This document shows positions 6,787 through 14,407 of a DNA stretch of 32,133 bases, one piece after another; the stretch's first letter is position 1; each line of letters starts with the position of its first letter. Both the position numbers and the translations under genes were made by a program. This DNA is from Verrucomicrobiota bacterium (GTDB lineage: Bacteria > Verrucomicrobiota > Verrucomicrobiia > Opitutales > Opitutaceae), in the NCBI GenBank assembly GCA_016871775.1, contig VHCI01000028.1:1-32133 (forward strand), read 5' to 3'. The notes under the pieces were generated by a model. It was not told where the DNA came from and made no database searches. It saw only the letters and a list, made by a program, of their open reading frames with translations.

Positions 6787-8010
6787 TCAGACCGCCCGGG
6801 CCCAGAGCACCTTTAGGTAACGGCTCTCCAGGCAATTGGAATACACCGGGTGGTCAGGCCCGGCGCCAGTCCGGTCTAGGAACTGCAGGCGCCGGTCCCG
6901 CCGGTGAGAGGCCTTGATAACGTGCGCCTCAAAGTCCTCGAGGGAAAGCAGCCCGGAGCAAGAGCAGGTGACAAAAATGCCGCCGGGGCGGACTAAAGAC
7001 AGGGCGAGCAGGTTCAGGTCCTCGTACTTCTGCCGTCCCTCCCAGTTGCCGTGGTCCTCGCGGGTGAAAATGAACTTGGGCGGATCTAGCATCACGACGT
7101 CCCACTTCTCCCCGTTGGCCTGCATCTGCCGGGCGTACGCGAAGGCGTCAGCGTGGACGAGCTTGAGGCGGGCTTGGTTGAGGTTCGCATTGCGCCGCGC
7201 CTGGGCGATCGCCACCTCATCGAGGTCCACGCTGGTCACCTCGTCCGCGCCACCGGTCAGCTTGGCGCTGAGGGAGAACCCGCCGGTGTAGCAGCAAAGG
7301 TCGAGCACCCTGGCACCCGAGGTAAACCGAGCCAAGGCGCGCCGGTTGTCCCGCTGGTCGCAGAAGAACCCGGTCTTGTGCCCGCCGGCAAAGTCCACCT
7401 CGTAACGCAGGCCGTGCTCGCGGATACGGACAGCGGCCGGGGCGGCGGCGTTGGTCTCTTTGAACAGGGAGGGCTTGATCCCCTCGAGGCTGCCAAGGTC
7501 GTGGTCCACGTGGACGCGCGCGTGGCGGGTGCCGGCCAGCTCGTGCAGAAGCGGCAGCCAGCCCGGCAGGCGTTGCGCGATGCCTAGGCTATAGACCTCG
7601 CACAGCAGCGTGTCGCCATAGCGGTCGACCGTGAGGCCGCTGAGCCCGTCCCCGTCCGAGTTAATCAGGCGGTAGGCCTCCGTGGTTTCATCGAGCCGGA
7701 AAACGGTGCGGCGCAGCTCCACGGCACGGCGAAGGGCGCCCTCGAAGTAGGCCTCGTTCACCGGCTCCGGAGAATGGCAGACCACGCGCAGGGGGATCTT
7801 GGCGCGGGGGTTATAGAGCCCGGCGCCGGCGGGCCGGCCCTGCTTGTCGAAGACGTTGACCAGATCCCCCGGCCGGGCGTCCGGCGAAACCTGGCCCAGC
7901 AACCGCGGGAAGATCGCCGGCTGGAACGTGAAGTACTTCAATTGGGCCCAGGGACGGGGCCAACTCGAGCGATCGATGGGCGGCGGCGGGTCGGCGGACG
8001 GCTTTTCCAC
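6787..8010 (-). CDS. rlmI: 23S rRNA cytosine-C5 methyltransferase, RlmI-like
   Basis: This class I SAM-dependent methyltransferase of the RlmI/RlmK family is predicted to methylate a 23S rRNA cytosine. A PUA-like N-terminal part covers roughly the first 90 residues. Further motifs are GGHKTGFFCDQRDNR, the SAM-binding VLDLCCYTGGFSLSA (motif I), VTSVDLDEVAIAQA (motif II), MLDPPKF (motif IV) and the Cys-containing VTCSCSG (motif VI), giving a full-length protein of about 400 residues. The frame is open to a TTG at 8046, but that codon lies in the T-run of the deoA terminator. I therefore take the in-frame GTG at 8010; a GTG at 8028 is also possible. The N-terminus is uncertain. The gene converges with efp, the two stops being only 30 bases apart. 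Confidence 0.9.
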   Translation of the reverse strand: MEKPSADPPPPIDRSSWPRPWAQLKYFTFQPAIFPRLLGQVSPDARPGDLVNVFDKQGRPAGAGLYNPRAKIPLRVVCHSPEPVNEAYFEGALRRAVELRRTVFRLDETTEAYRLINSDGDGLSGLTVDRYGDTLLCEVYSLGIAQRLPGWLPLLHELAGTRHARVHVDHDLGSLEGIKPSLFKETNAAAPAAVRIREHGLRYEVDFAGGHKTGFFCDQRDNRRALARFTSGARVLDLCCYTGGFSLSAKLTGGADEVTSVDLDEVAIAQARRNANLNQARLKLVHADAFAYARQMQANGEKWDVVMLDPPKFIFTREDHGNWEGRQKYEDLNLLALSLVRPGGIFVTCSCSGLLSLEDFEAHVIKASHRRDRRLQFLDRTGAGPDHPVYSNCLESRYLKVLWARAV

Positions 8011-8045
8011 CCGCCGAGTGAGGGCCACGGCAGCCCGGGGCGCCA

Positions 8046-8075
8046 AACAAAAAGCCGGGCCTCGCGGCCCGGCTT
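8046..8075 (-). terminator. Intrinsic terminator after deoA
   Basis: On the minus strand AAGCCGGGCC, loop GCGA and GGCCCGGCTT form a perfect 10-bp stem (8052-8075). It is followed at once by TTTTTGTTT. It sits 28 bases after the deoA stop and immediately before rlmI on the same strand, so the two genes are probably separate transcription units. Confidence 0.92.
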
Positions 8076-8103
8076 GACTGGAATCCCGGAGCCAGGAAAG
8101 GCC

Positions 8104-9450
8104 TCAGGCGACGCGCTCGACGATCAGGGGCGGCGGCGTGGGCCGCTTGGGCGCAAGGCGGTAGGCGTTCTTGAAGTACTCCAGCGCCTGCTCGAGCTTC
8201 GACTCGTCGTTGTAATGGATCATCATCAGCGGCTCGCCCTGCTTGACCTGCGTGCCGACCTTCCTGACCTCCGAGACGCCCACCGAGTGGTCCACCTTCG
8301 GGAGATGATCATCCCGGCCCGCACCAAGCAGGTGCACGCCCCGGGCGATCATCGCCGCGTTGATGGTGTGGACATAGCCGCGCTTCGGCGCCGGGAGCTT
8401 CCGGATGTGCCGCGCGGCCGGGAACTTCTCCGGATGATCAATGAAGGCGGTGTCGCCCCCCTGCGCCTTGACCAGCTCCTTGAGCTTCTCGAGGGCGGAG
8501 CCATCGGACAGGTGACGCTGTACCGTCTGCTTGGCCGAAAGCGTAGACCCGGCAACGCCGGCGAGACGCACGATCTCCATCCCGAGCTTGAGCACGAGCT
8601 CCTTCATGTCCTCCGGCCCCTGACCCTTGAGGAGCTGGATCGCCTCCTTGACTTCCAGTGAGGTGCCGACGGTGTCGCCGAGCGGCTGGTTCATATCGGT
8701 GACCAGCGCGACACACCGGCGCTTCATCGAGCGGCCGACGCGGGTCATCGAGCGGGCGAGCTGCTTGGCCTGCTCCAAGTCCTTAATGAAAGAGCCATTG
8801 CCCCATTTCACGTCGATCACGAGCCCTTCGGAGCCCTCGGCAAGCTTCTTAGACAGGACGCTGCCCGTAATGAGGGGCAGGCTGGGGATAGTGCCGGTTT
8901 CCTTGCGCAGCTCGTAAAACTTGGCGTCGGCCGGAGCGAGGTCTGCGGTCTGCGCGATGATGGCACCGCCGATACGGCCGACCTGGGCGGCGAACTGCTC
9001 GGCGGACTGCTGGCCCTTGAAGCCAGGGATAGAGCCCAGCTTGTCGAGCGTGTTAATCACATAATCATGCTCTACGCCGCACATCATCGGGACGACGACG
9101 CCGGAGGCCATGGCGAGGGGCACCAGCACGAGGGAGGTCTTGTCGCCCACGCCGCCGGTGGAGTATTTGTCGATCTTGGGCTTGGCGATGCGGGAAAGGT
9201 CGATCACCTCGCCCGAAAGCATCATCTCCTCGGTCAGGTCGGCCGTCTCCTGAGCGGACATCCCGGAGAAGTAGATGGCCATCGCCAGCGCGGCCAACTG
9301 ATGCTGGGGCATCTCCCCATCGAGAGTGCTGTCGATGATGTAGCGGATCTCCTCCTGCGAGAATTCGCCCCCGTCGCGTTTCTTCTCGATCAGGAAATTG
9401 AAGGAAGGCTTGATGAAGCGGCGGGTGGGAATGTTGCGTTTGCTGCTCAT
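8104..9450 (-). CDS. deoA: Thymidine/pyrimidine-nucleoside phosphorylase, divergent
   Basis: This 448-residue member of the nucleoside phosphorylase family II would cleave thymidine or uridine with phosphate to base and (deoxy)ribose-1-phosphate. Retained features include DKYSTGGVGDKTS (94-106) with phosphate ligands Lys95, Ser97 and Ser106, TLDKL with Thr134, YELR with Arg182, and ITGSVLSKKLAEG with Ser197 and Lys201. Two usually fixed elements differ: the His of DKHSTGG (His85 in E. coli) is Tyr96, and the signature SGRGLGHTGGTLDKLE reads CGVEHDYVINTLDKLG with no gap. The full C-terminal domain is present. Base preference may therefore differ or activity be reduced. The ATG at 9448-9450 begins the conserved N-terminus; an open extension to 9924 is antisense to the receptor gene and is not used. 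A strong terminator follows. Confidence 0.9.
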   Translation of the reverse strand: MSSKRNIPTRRFIKPSFNFLIEKKRDGGEFSQEEIRYIIDSTLDGEMPQHQLAALAMAIYFSGMSAQETADLTEEMMLSGEVIDLSRIAKPKIDKYSTGGVGDKTSLVLVPLAMASGVVVPMMCGVEHDYVINTLDKLGSIPGFKGQQSAEQFAAQVGRIGGAIIAQTADLAPADAKFYELRKETGTIPSLPLITGSVLSKKLAEGSEGLVIDVKWGNGSFIKDLEQAKQLARSMTRVGRSMKRRCVALVTDMNQPLGDTVGTSLEVKEAIQLLKGQGPEDMKELVLKLGMEIVRLAGVAGSTLSAKQTVQRHLSDGSALEKLKELVKAQGGDTAFIDHPEKFPAARHIRKLPAPKRGYVHTINAAMIARGVHLLGAGRDDHLPKVDHSVGVSEVRKVGTQVKQGEPLMMIHYNDESKLEQALEYFKNAYRLAPKRPTPPPLIVERVA

Positions 9451-9706
9451 GAGGGGAAGACGGAGCCTACCTCGTGCCTGCGGCTGACCGCCGACACCAG
9501 AAAACATTGAGGAAAGCAGCTTAAGCCTAAAAGTCGAGCTAAAACTCCCGGGGACAACCCCTTCCCAACCCCGCCGCCTCCGAACCCCGAGGGGCGATGG
9601 TCCCGGATTTGCGCTTGCCTTGGGCCGCGTCCCACGGCCCTCTCCACCAACCTCACCGCGAGGGACTGCCCGCGGCAAAATTCGCAACCACCTGCTCGAG
9701 CCACCT

Positions 9707-12700
9707 ATGATTCCTTGCATCCCGCCCCTCCGAATCCGACCGGCCCGCATTGTCAGACTGGCCTGCCTGCTGACTGCACTCGCCGCAGGCAGCGGCCTCA
9801 CCCTGCCCGCCCCCGCCCTCGCCGCCGAACGCGCGGCCACCCCGGGCGTTGTGAGCGGCATCGTCACCAACAAGGCCACCGGCAACGGCCTGATCGGCGC
9901 CCGCGCCGAGATCCCCGCCCTCAACCTATCCGCTCTTGTCGACCAGACCGGCCGCTACCTGATTAGCGGCGTGCCCGCCGGCACCCACGAGCTGGTCGTC
10001 TCCTACACCGGCCTCGACACCCAGCGGATCTCCCTGACCGTCACCGCGGGCCAGACGGCGGTGCGGGACTTCGAGCTGACCAGCTCCGTGCTGATGCTTG
10101 ACACCTTCAAGGTCACCTCCGACAAGGCCGGCCTGTCCTCCGCGCTCACCCAGCAGCGCAATGCGGACAACCTGAGAAACGTGGCGTCGATGGACGCGTT
10201 GGTCGATCTGCCCAACATGAACGCCACCGAGCTGGCGATCCGCCTCCCTGGCGTCGCCTTCGGCAATCCGGGCGACGAGGTGGTCGAAGTCATCAGCGTG
10301 CGCGGGATGGGCGCCGGAATGAGCTCCATCACCATCGACGGAGGCGGGATGTCCTCCTTCAGCGCTCAGAACCGCAACACCCGGATGACCGCCTTCACCG
10401 GCGCGATGTTCGAGTCTCTCGAGGTAGTCAAAGGCCAGACGCCCGACAAGCCCGTCGACTCGCTGGGCGGCGGCGTGAACTTCAAGACCCGCTCGCCCCT
10501 CTCGATGCGCGAGAAGCGCCGCGTGACCCTAAACTTCACCGCCCGGATGGCCCCGTGGTTCACGGAGCAGGTACCGATCCGTGAACAGCGCCGCACCCAC
10601 GCGCTGATGAACGCTTCTTACATCGAGAAATTTGCCGCCTTCGGCAGCAAATCCGAGAACCTAGCCGTGTCGGTCAATGCCTTCTATTCGGAGAACGCCT
10701 TCGGCTTCTTCCGCTCCCAGCGCGATTATCAGCAGACTAATGCCCAGCCAGCCTTCGTCTGGGATTACCGCACGACCGACAATTATAACAACCGCAAGCA
10801 GCGCAGCCTGAACACGAAGTGGGACTATCGCTTCGACCAAAATAACCTGATCAAGCTGAATCTAATCTATAACGACGCGCCGGAGCCGATGCGCCGCCAG
10901 TACCAGCGGCGCGCCTTTGCCGGCAGCCAGACTACGGTGGCCAACGCCACAAACACGGGCGTGGTCCCGGGCTGGACGGACCGTATCACGACGGTGCGCG
11001 CCGTGCCCACGGCGGCCAACGCGACTTCCTCCACCACCGCGCCGGCCCTTATCGACATCACCTCCACCCTGATCAACCGCGACCAGCGCCTGCGGCATCT
11101 GGACCTCGCGGGTGAGCACATCCTGGGTCGCCTCGACATCGATTGGGCCGCGCTCTGGAGCCGCACCCGCTACCGCACCCTCGGTGCCGAGGCCGGGCTG
11201 GTGAACCGCATCGGCAACGTGCCGTTCACCGGGCCCGACGGCAGCCCCGGAAGCGCCACGAATAACATCCGAGGCCCAAACGGCGAGACCGGCGTGGGCT
11301 GGATTCTCGATCGCACTCAGAATGATCTCTACCCGCGCTTCATCCAGAACGGCGGCTTGGACTTCACCAATCCCGCCAATTACCGACCGTCCGTTAACGG
11401 GCTGAGCTCGAACTCCGGCAACCTTGACATCGACTTGATCAAGGAGGCCCGCGCCCACTTCAAGTACAAGCTGCCCTTCGAGGCCTTCTCTGCCTTCCTC
11501 AAGTCCGGCGGCCAAGTCCGCGACCACACGGTCGAGCTCGAACGCCGTGGCCGCCGCTGGAACTACCTCGGCACCACCGCGCTACCCACTGATCCATCGA
11601 TCCTGCTGTGGGACAGGGTGAAGACGGGCCGGAACCTTCCAACCTGGGACGCCGCCCCATTCATCCAGAACGGCCAGCCGACCAACCCCGCCCTGTGGCG
11701 CGAGGACATTTACTTCCGCGAGCAGAACCGCCTCGCCAACTCGAACAAGGTCAATGAGGTCATCACGGGCTACTACCTGATGACCCAAGGCCGCGCCGGC
11801 CGCACCGGCTTCCTCGCCGGCGTCCGACGCGAGGTCACCGAGACCGAGGGCATCTCCCGCATCCGCGCCCGCGTCCTCAGCACGGCGGCCCAACAGGCGG
11901 CCGACCCGATCGGCTCCGCGCAGCGCGACTACAAGGATGCCTACCTGAACGAGGGCAAGTACGGCCAGAACTTCCCCAGCATCCACCTGTGGCGCGACCT
12001 CACCGCCAACCTGAAGCTGCGTGGCGCCTGGACCACCGGCTTCGGCCGACCCTCGCTCGCCAACGCCCTGCCCAACTTCTCGTTCAACGACACCAACGAG
12101 ACGGTGTCCATCGGCAACCCCGCCCTGCTCCCGCAGCAGGCAAAGAACTGGGACTTCAGCCTCGAGTACTACTTCGAGCCGGCCGGCAGCTTCTCCGTGG
12201 GCTGGTTCCACAAGACCATCAGCGACTTCATCGTGGGCGCCCGCGAGACCGGCACGGTCGGCGTCGGCAACGACAACGGCTTTGAGGGCCAGTTCGAGGG
12301 CTACAAGATCCTCCAGTCGGTCAACGCCGGCACCGCCATCGCGCAGGGCTGGGAATTCGCTTACCAGCAGCAGTTCCGCTTCCTGCCGGGCCTGCTCCGT
12401 ACCCTGCGCCTGAACGCGAATATGACGCTGATCAACGCTCACGGCGACTTTGGCGGCGTCACCTACCTGTCGAACGGCCAGATCAACGGCTTCATCCCGC
12501 GCACCGGCAATGTCTCGGTCTCGTGGGATTACCGTAAGTTCGGCGTTTCTGTGAGCTACAACTACACCAGCAAGAGCATCCGCAACGCGTTCAACGTTGC
12601 GCAGCCCTCGCGCAACCAATACCTCAACGCGCGTGAGCTCGTGAACCTAAACCTACGCTACCAGCTGCGCTCCAACGTCACCGCGACCTTCGGCGTCGCG

Positions 12701-12808
12701 AACCTATTCAACGAGCCGCAGATCTACTACCGCGGCATCCCCGACCAGCTGGAAACCTTCCTGATGCAGGGCACCACCATCACGGCCGGCCTCGAGGGCC
12801 GCTTCTGA
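9707..12808 (+). CDS. TonB-dependent receptor with carboxypeptidase-regulatory-like domain
   Basis: This 1033-residue outer-membrane active transporter is energised by TonB-ExbBD. A signal peptide has a basic start, a hydrophobic core at about 18-33 and likely cleavage after ALA-39. Next comes a carboxypeptidase-D-regulatory-like beta domain (about 46-118, GVVSGIVTNKATGNGLIGA onward), then the plug (about 125-270, with VISVRGMGAGMSSITIDGGG and SLGGGVNFKTRS), then a long beta-barrel ending in LEGRF with a terminal Phe. The domain order matches SusC-like and Opitutaceae receptors, although no SusD gene is present. The ligand is unknown. A secreted Dabb protein follows after 17 bases and then a terminator, so the two form a compact operon. 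Divergent deoA lies 256 bases upstream. Confidence 0.93.
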   Translation: MIPCIPPLRIRPARIVRLACLLTALAAGSGLTLPAPALAAERAATPGVVSGIVTNKATGNGLIGARAEIPALNLSALVDQTGRYLISGVPAGTHELVVSYTGLDTQRISLTVTAGQTAVRDFELTSSVLMLDTFKVTSDKAGLSSALTQQRNADNLRNVASMDALVDLPNMNATELAIRLPGVAFGNPGDEVVEVISVRGMGAGMSSITIDGGGMSSFSAQNRNTRMTAFTGAMFESLEVVKGQTPDKPVDSLGGGVNFKTRSPLSMREKRRVTLNFTARMAPWFTEQVPIREQRRTHALMNASYIEKFAAFGSKSENLAVSVNAFYSENAFGFFRSQRDYQQTNAQPAFVWDYRTTDNYNNRKQRSLNTKWDYRFDQNNLIKLNLIYNDAPEPMRRQYQRRAFAGSQTTVANATNTGVVPGWTDRITTVRAVPTAANATSSTTAPALIDITSTLINRDQRLRHLDLAGEHILGRLDIDWAALWSRTRYRTLGAEAGLVNRIGNVPFTGPDGSPGSATNNIRGPNGETGVGWILDRTQNDLYPRFIQNGGLDFTNPANYRPSVNGLSSNSGNLDIDLIKEARAHFKYKLPFEAFSAFLKSGGQVRDHTVELERRGRRWNYLGTTALPTDPSILLWDRVKTGRNLPTWDAAPFIQNGQPTNPALWREDIYFREQNRLANSNKVNEVITGYYLMTQGRAGRTGFLAGVRREVTETEGISRIRARVLSTAAQQAADPIGSAQRDYKDAYLNEGKYGQNFPSIHLWRDLTANLKLRGAWTTGFGRPSLANALPNFSFNDTNETVSIGNPALLPQQAKNWDFSLEYYFEPAGSFSVGWFHKTISDFIVGARETGTVGVGNDNGFEGQFEGYKILQSVNAGTAIAQGWEFAYQQQFRFLPGLLRTLRLNANMTLINAHGDFGGVTYLSNGQINGFIPRTGNVSVSWDYRKFGVSVSYNYTSKSIRNAFNVAQPSRNQYLNARELVNLNLRYQLRSNVTATFGVANLFNEPQIYYRGIPDQLETFLMQGTTITAGLEGRF

Positions 12809-12825
12809 ACCTGACTCCCCCGACC

Positions 12826-13236
12826 ATGAAAAGACTGCTCCTCCTCTTCGCCGCAGGCGTGCTCCTCCACGGGGCCGCCTTCGCCGCCGATCCTGAAAAG
12901 AAGGCCGCCAAGAAGGGCTCCGCCCCCGCGGCCAAGGCCACCGCCCCCACCTCCGTGATCCACGTGGTCACGGTTTCGTGGAAGGCCGGCACCACCCCGG
13001 AACAGATCAAGGATGCCCTCGACGGCGCCCACCAGTTGCCCGCCGCCTACAAGGGCATCACGCGCGTCTGGACCAAGACCATCAAGGCTCAGGGCGAGCG
13101 CACCCACGCCATCGTGATGGAGTTCGCCAGTGAGCAGGCCCTGAAGGACTACGCCAACAGCGAGGCCCAGAAGGAGTGGTACAAGGCCTACCTGCCCATC
13201 CGCGAGCGCAGCACGACCTTCGACATCACCAACTGA
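12826..13236 (+). CDS. Exported Dabb (stress-responsive alpha/beta barrel) protein
   Basis: The 136-residue protein has a clear signal peptide (MKRLLLLFAAGVLL..., cleavage near AFA-AD at residue 21). A Lys/Ala/Pro-rich linker (about 22-42) leads to a single Dabb domain: VIHVVTVSWKAGTTPEQIKDA, ITRVWTKTIK, HAIVMEFASEQALKDYANS and a closing segment near YLPIRERSTTFDI. Dabb domains are ferredoxin-like dimers found in stress proteins and in some cyclases; the function here is unknown. It lies 17 bases after the TonB-dependent receptor and before a strong terminator, so it probably acts in the periplasm in the same process. Export of a Dabb domain is less common than cytoplasmic placement. Confidence 0.85.
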   Translation: MKRLLLLFAAGVLLHGAAFAADPEKKAAKKGSAPAAKATAPTSVIHVVTVSWKAGTTPEQIKDALDGAHQLPAAYKGITRVWTKTIKAQGERTHAIVMEFASEQALKDYANSEAQKEWYKAYLPIRERSTTFDITN

Positions 13237-13265
13237 CCCGCGCCCGCTCCGGGCGGTCAGATCAC

Positions 13266-13292
13266 AAAGGCGCCCCCCGGGGCGCCTTTTTC
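13266..13292 (+). terminator. Intrinsic terminator of the receptor-Dabb operon
   Basis: AAAGGCGCCCC pairs with GGGGCGCCTTT around a very short C loop, and the T-run continues as TTTTTCTTT. It lies 30 bases after the Dabb stop on the plus strand and closes the 9707-13236 operon. Confidence 0.92.
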
Positions 13293-13418
13293 TTTGCCGA
13301 AGTCACACCGCGGCGTGCCTCCAGTGGGCCTCCAGCCGTGGGCCAAGGGGTGACGCGGGGAAATCGGGCCTGACGCGGCGGCTTTGACCTCGGGTAAGGG
13401 ATCGCCCACGCTGCCGGG

Positions 13419-13898
13419 ATGACCCTGCGCTCGGCTCTCGCGCTCCCGCTCTTCCTCCTTGTGACGTTCCTCGCCAGCGGGATCGGTTCTTGGGCCACGT
13501 TCGAGAACGTGCGCGCGTGGTACCCGACGCTCGTGAAGCCCGCGTGGAATCCCCCCGCGTGGGTCTTCGGGCCGGTCTGGACCTCTCTGTACGTGCTGAT
13601 GTCCATCGCGGTGTGGCGCGCCTGGCGGCGGCGGGAGGGCGCCGCCGCGCTCCGGCTGGCGCTGGCCTACGGCGGTCACCTGGTGCTGAACGCCCTCTGG
13701 TCCGTCCTGTTCTTCGGCCTCCGCAGCCCCGCCCTCGCGCTGGTTGAAGTCCTCGTGCTGTGGGGCGTCCTCGCCGCCTTCCAGCGCCTGCTCTGGCGGG
13801 AGGACCGCCTCGCCGGAGCCCTTTGGGCCCCCTACCTGCTCTGGGTCAGCTTCGCCACGGTGCTGAACGCGACGCTTTGGTGGCTCAACCGGGGCTGA
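13419..13898 (+). CDS. tspO: TspO/MBR family membrane protein
   Basis: The 159-residue protein has five predicted transmembrane helices, as expected for TspO, which binds porphyrins and other tetrapyrroles in the outer or cytoplasmic membrane of bacteria. Diagnostic segments are WYPTLVKPAWNPPAWVFGPV (about residues 34-53), the Trp/Asn-rich NALWSVLFFG near 91-100 and the last helix LLWVSFATVLNATLWWLN. The Trp and Pro residues that line the ligand pocket are present. The ATG at 13419 opens directly into helix 1. It stands alone after the terminator of the receptor operon and before a decayed lyase gene on the other strand. Roles in other bacteria include regulation of tetrapyrrole metabolism and stress response; which applies here is not shown. 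Confidence 0.92.
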   Translation: MTLRSALALPLFLLVTFLASGIGSWATFENVRAWYPTLVKPAWNPPAWVFGPVWTSLYVLMSIAVWRAWRRREGAAALRLALAYGGHLVLNALWSVLFFGLRSPALALVEVLVLWGVLAAFQRLLWREDRLAGALWAPYLLWVSFATVLNATLWWLNRG

Positions 13899-13939
13899 AC
13901 CGGCGGAAAACGGATTGCGACGCGCGACCTGCGGGCCCG

Positions 13940-14230
13940 CTGCCCGCCACCGCGAGCATTGCCCCGGAGTGGTCTTGTCCGCGAACTTGTTGTAATCCAC
14001 CTCGACGTCGGCGCCGCAGAGCGGGAGCATCACCCATCCCCCTTGCAGCGATACTGGTTCCGCGTGATCCGAAGGTGTAGGGCGCCCGCGGCGACCGTGA
14101 AGCGGCCGGCCGCGGGCGAGGGGCGGAGTCCGCGGATCACCACATGCTCGGCCGATTCCCCAATAAAAAAGGTACCTTGGGTGCCAGTCAGCTCAGCGCC
14201 GCCGATGTTCTTAGCCTCGATTTCCCATCG
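13940..14230 (-). pseudogene. PL6-type polysaccharide lyase (chondroitinase B / alginate lyase) remnant
   Basis: Read on the minus strand, one frame gives WEIEAKNIGGAELTG, FFIGESAEHVVIRGLR and LHLRITRNQYRCKGDG, then a TGA at 14032-14030. The neighbouring frame continues WVMLPLCGADVEVDYNKF and ADKTTPGQ. Together they match the parallel beta-helix pattern of PL6 lyases: 'i.i.A..pGgv.ltG.s...i.G...vv.GL', then 'N..itrn.f', then 'W+.l.G....vdhN.F..Kt..GQ'. A frameshift near 14036-14038 is needed to join them, and a second is likely near 13960 before MLAVAG. The N-terminal signal region and most of the C-terminal half are absent. It fills most of the 509-base gap between tspO and the next receptor. 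The family call is by eye. Confidence 0.6.
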
Positions 14231-14407
14231 TCAGGGCCCCGGCGGATGGGAGCACGTGGAACGCGACTCGGGGCCCCCGCCGGGAACGGGAGCCAAGCCC
14301 GCCATCGACCGACTTGTCAACGCGGTCACGCCGCGGGAAATGGGCTTGAGCCACCCAGAAGTTCTGCCCTTGCCTGAAGCCAGCGAGCTGTAACCCCTCC
14401 CCAGACC

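Noticed and set aside
9451-9924. Upstream extension of deoA
   Set aside because: The conserved protein begins at the ATG at 9450. The extension has no family similarity and runs antisense into the receptor signal peptide.
11582-12619. Minus-strand open frame of 345 codons inside the first receptor gene
   Set aside because: Antisense shadow; the receptor frame has signal peptide, plug and barrel features.
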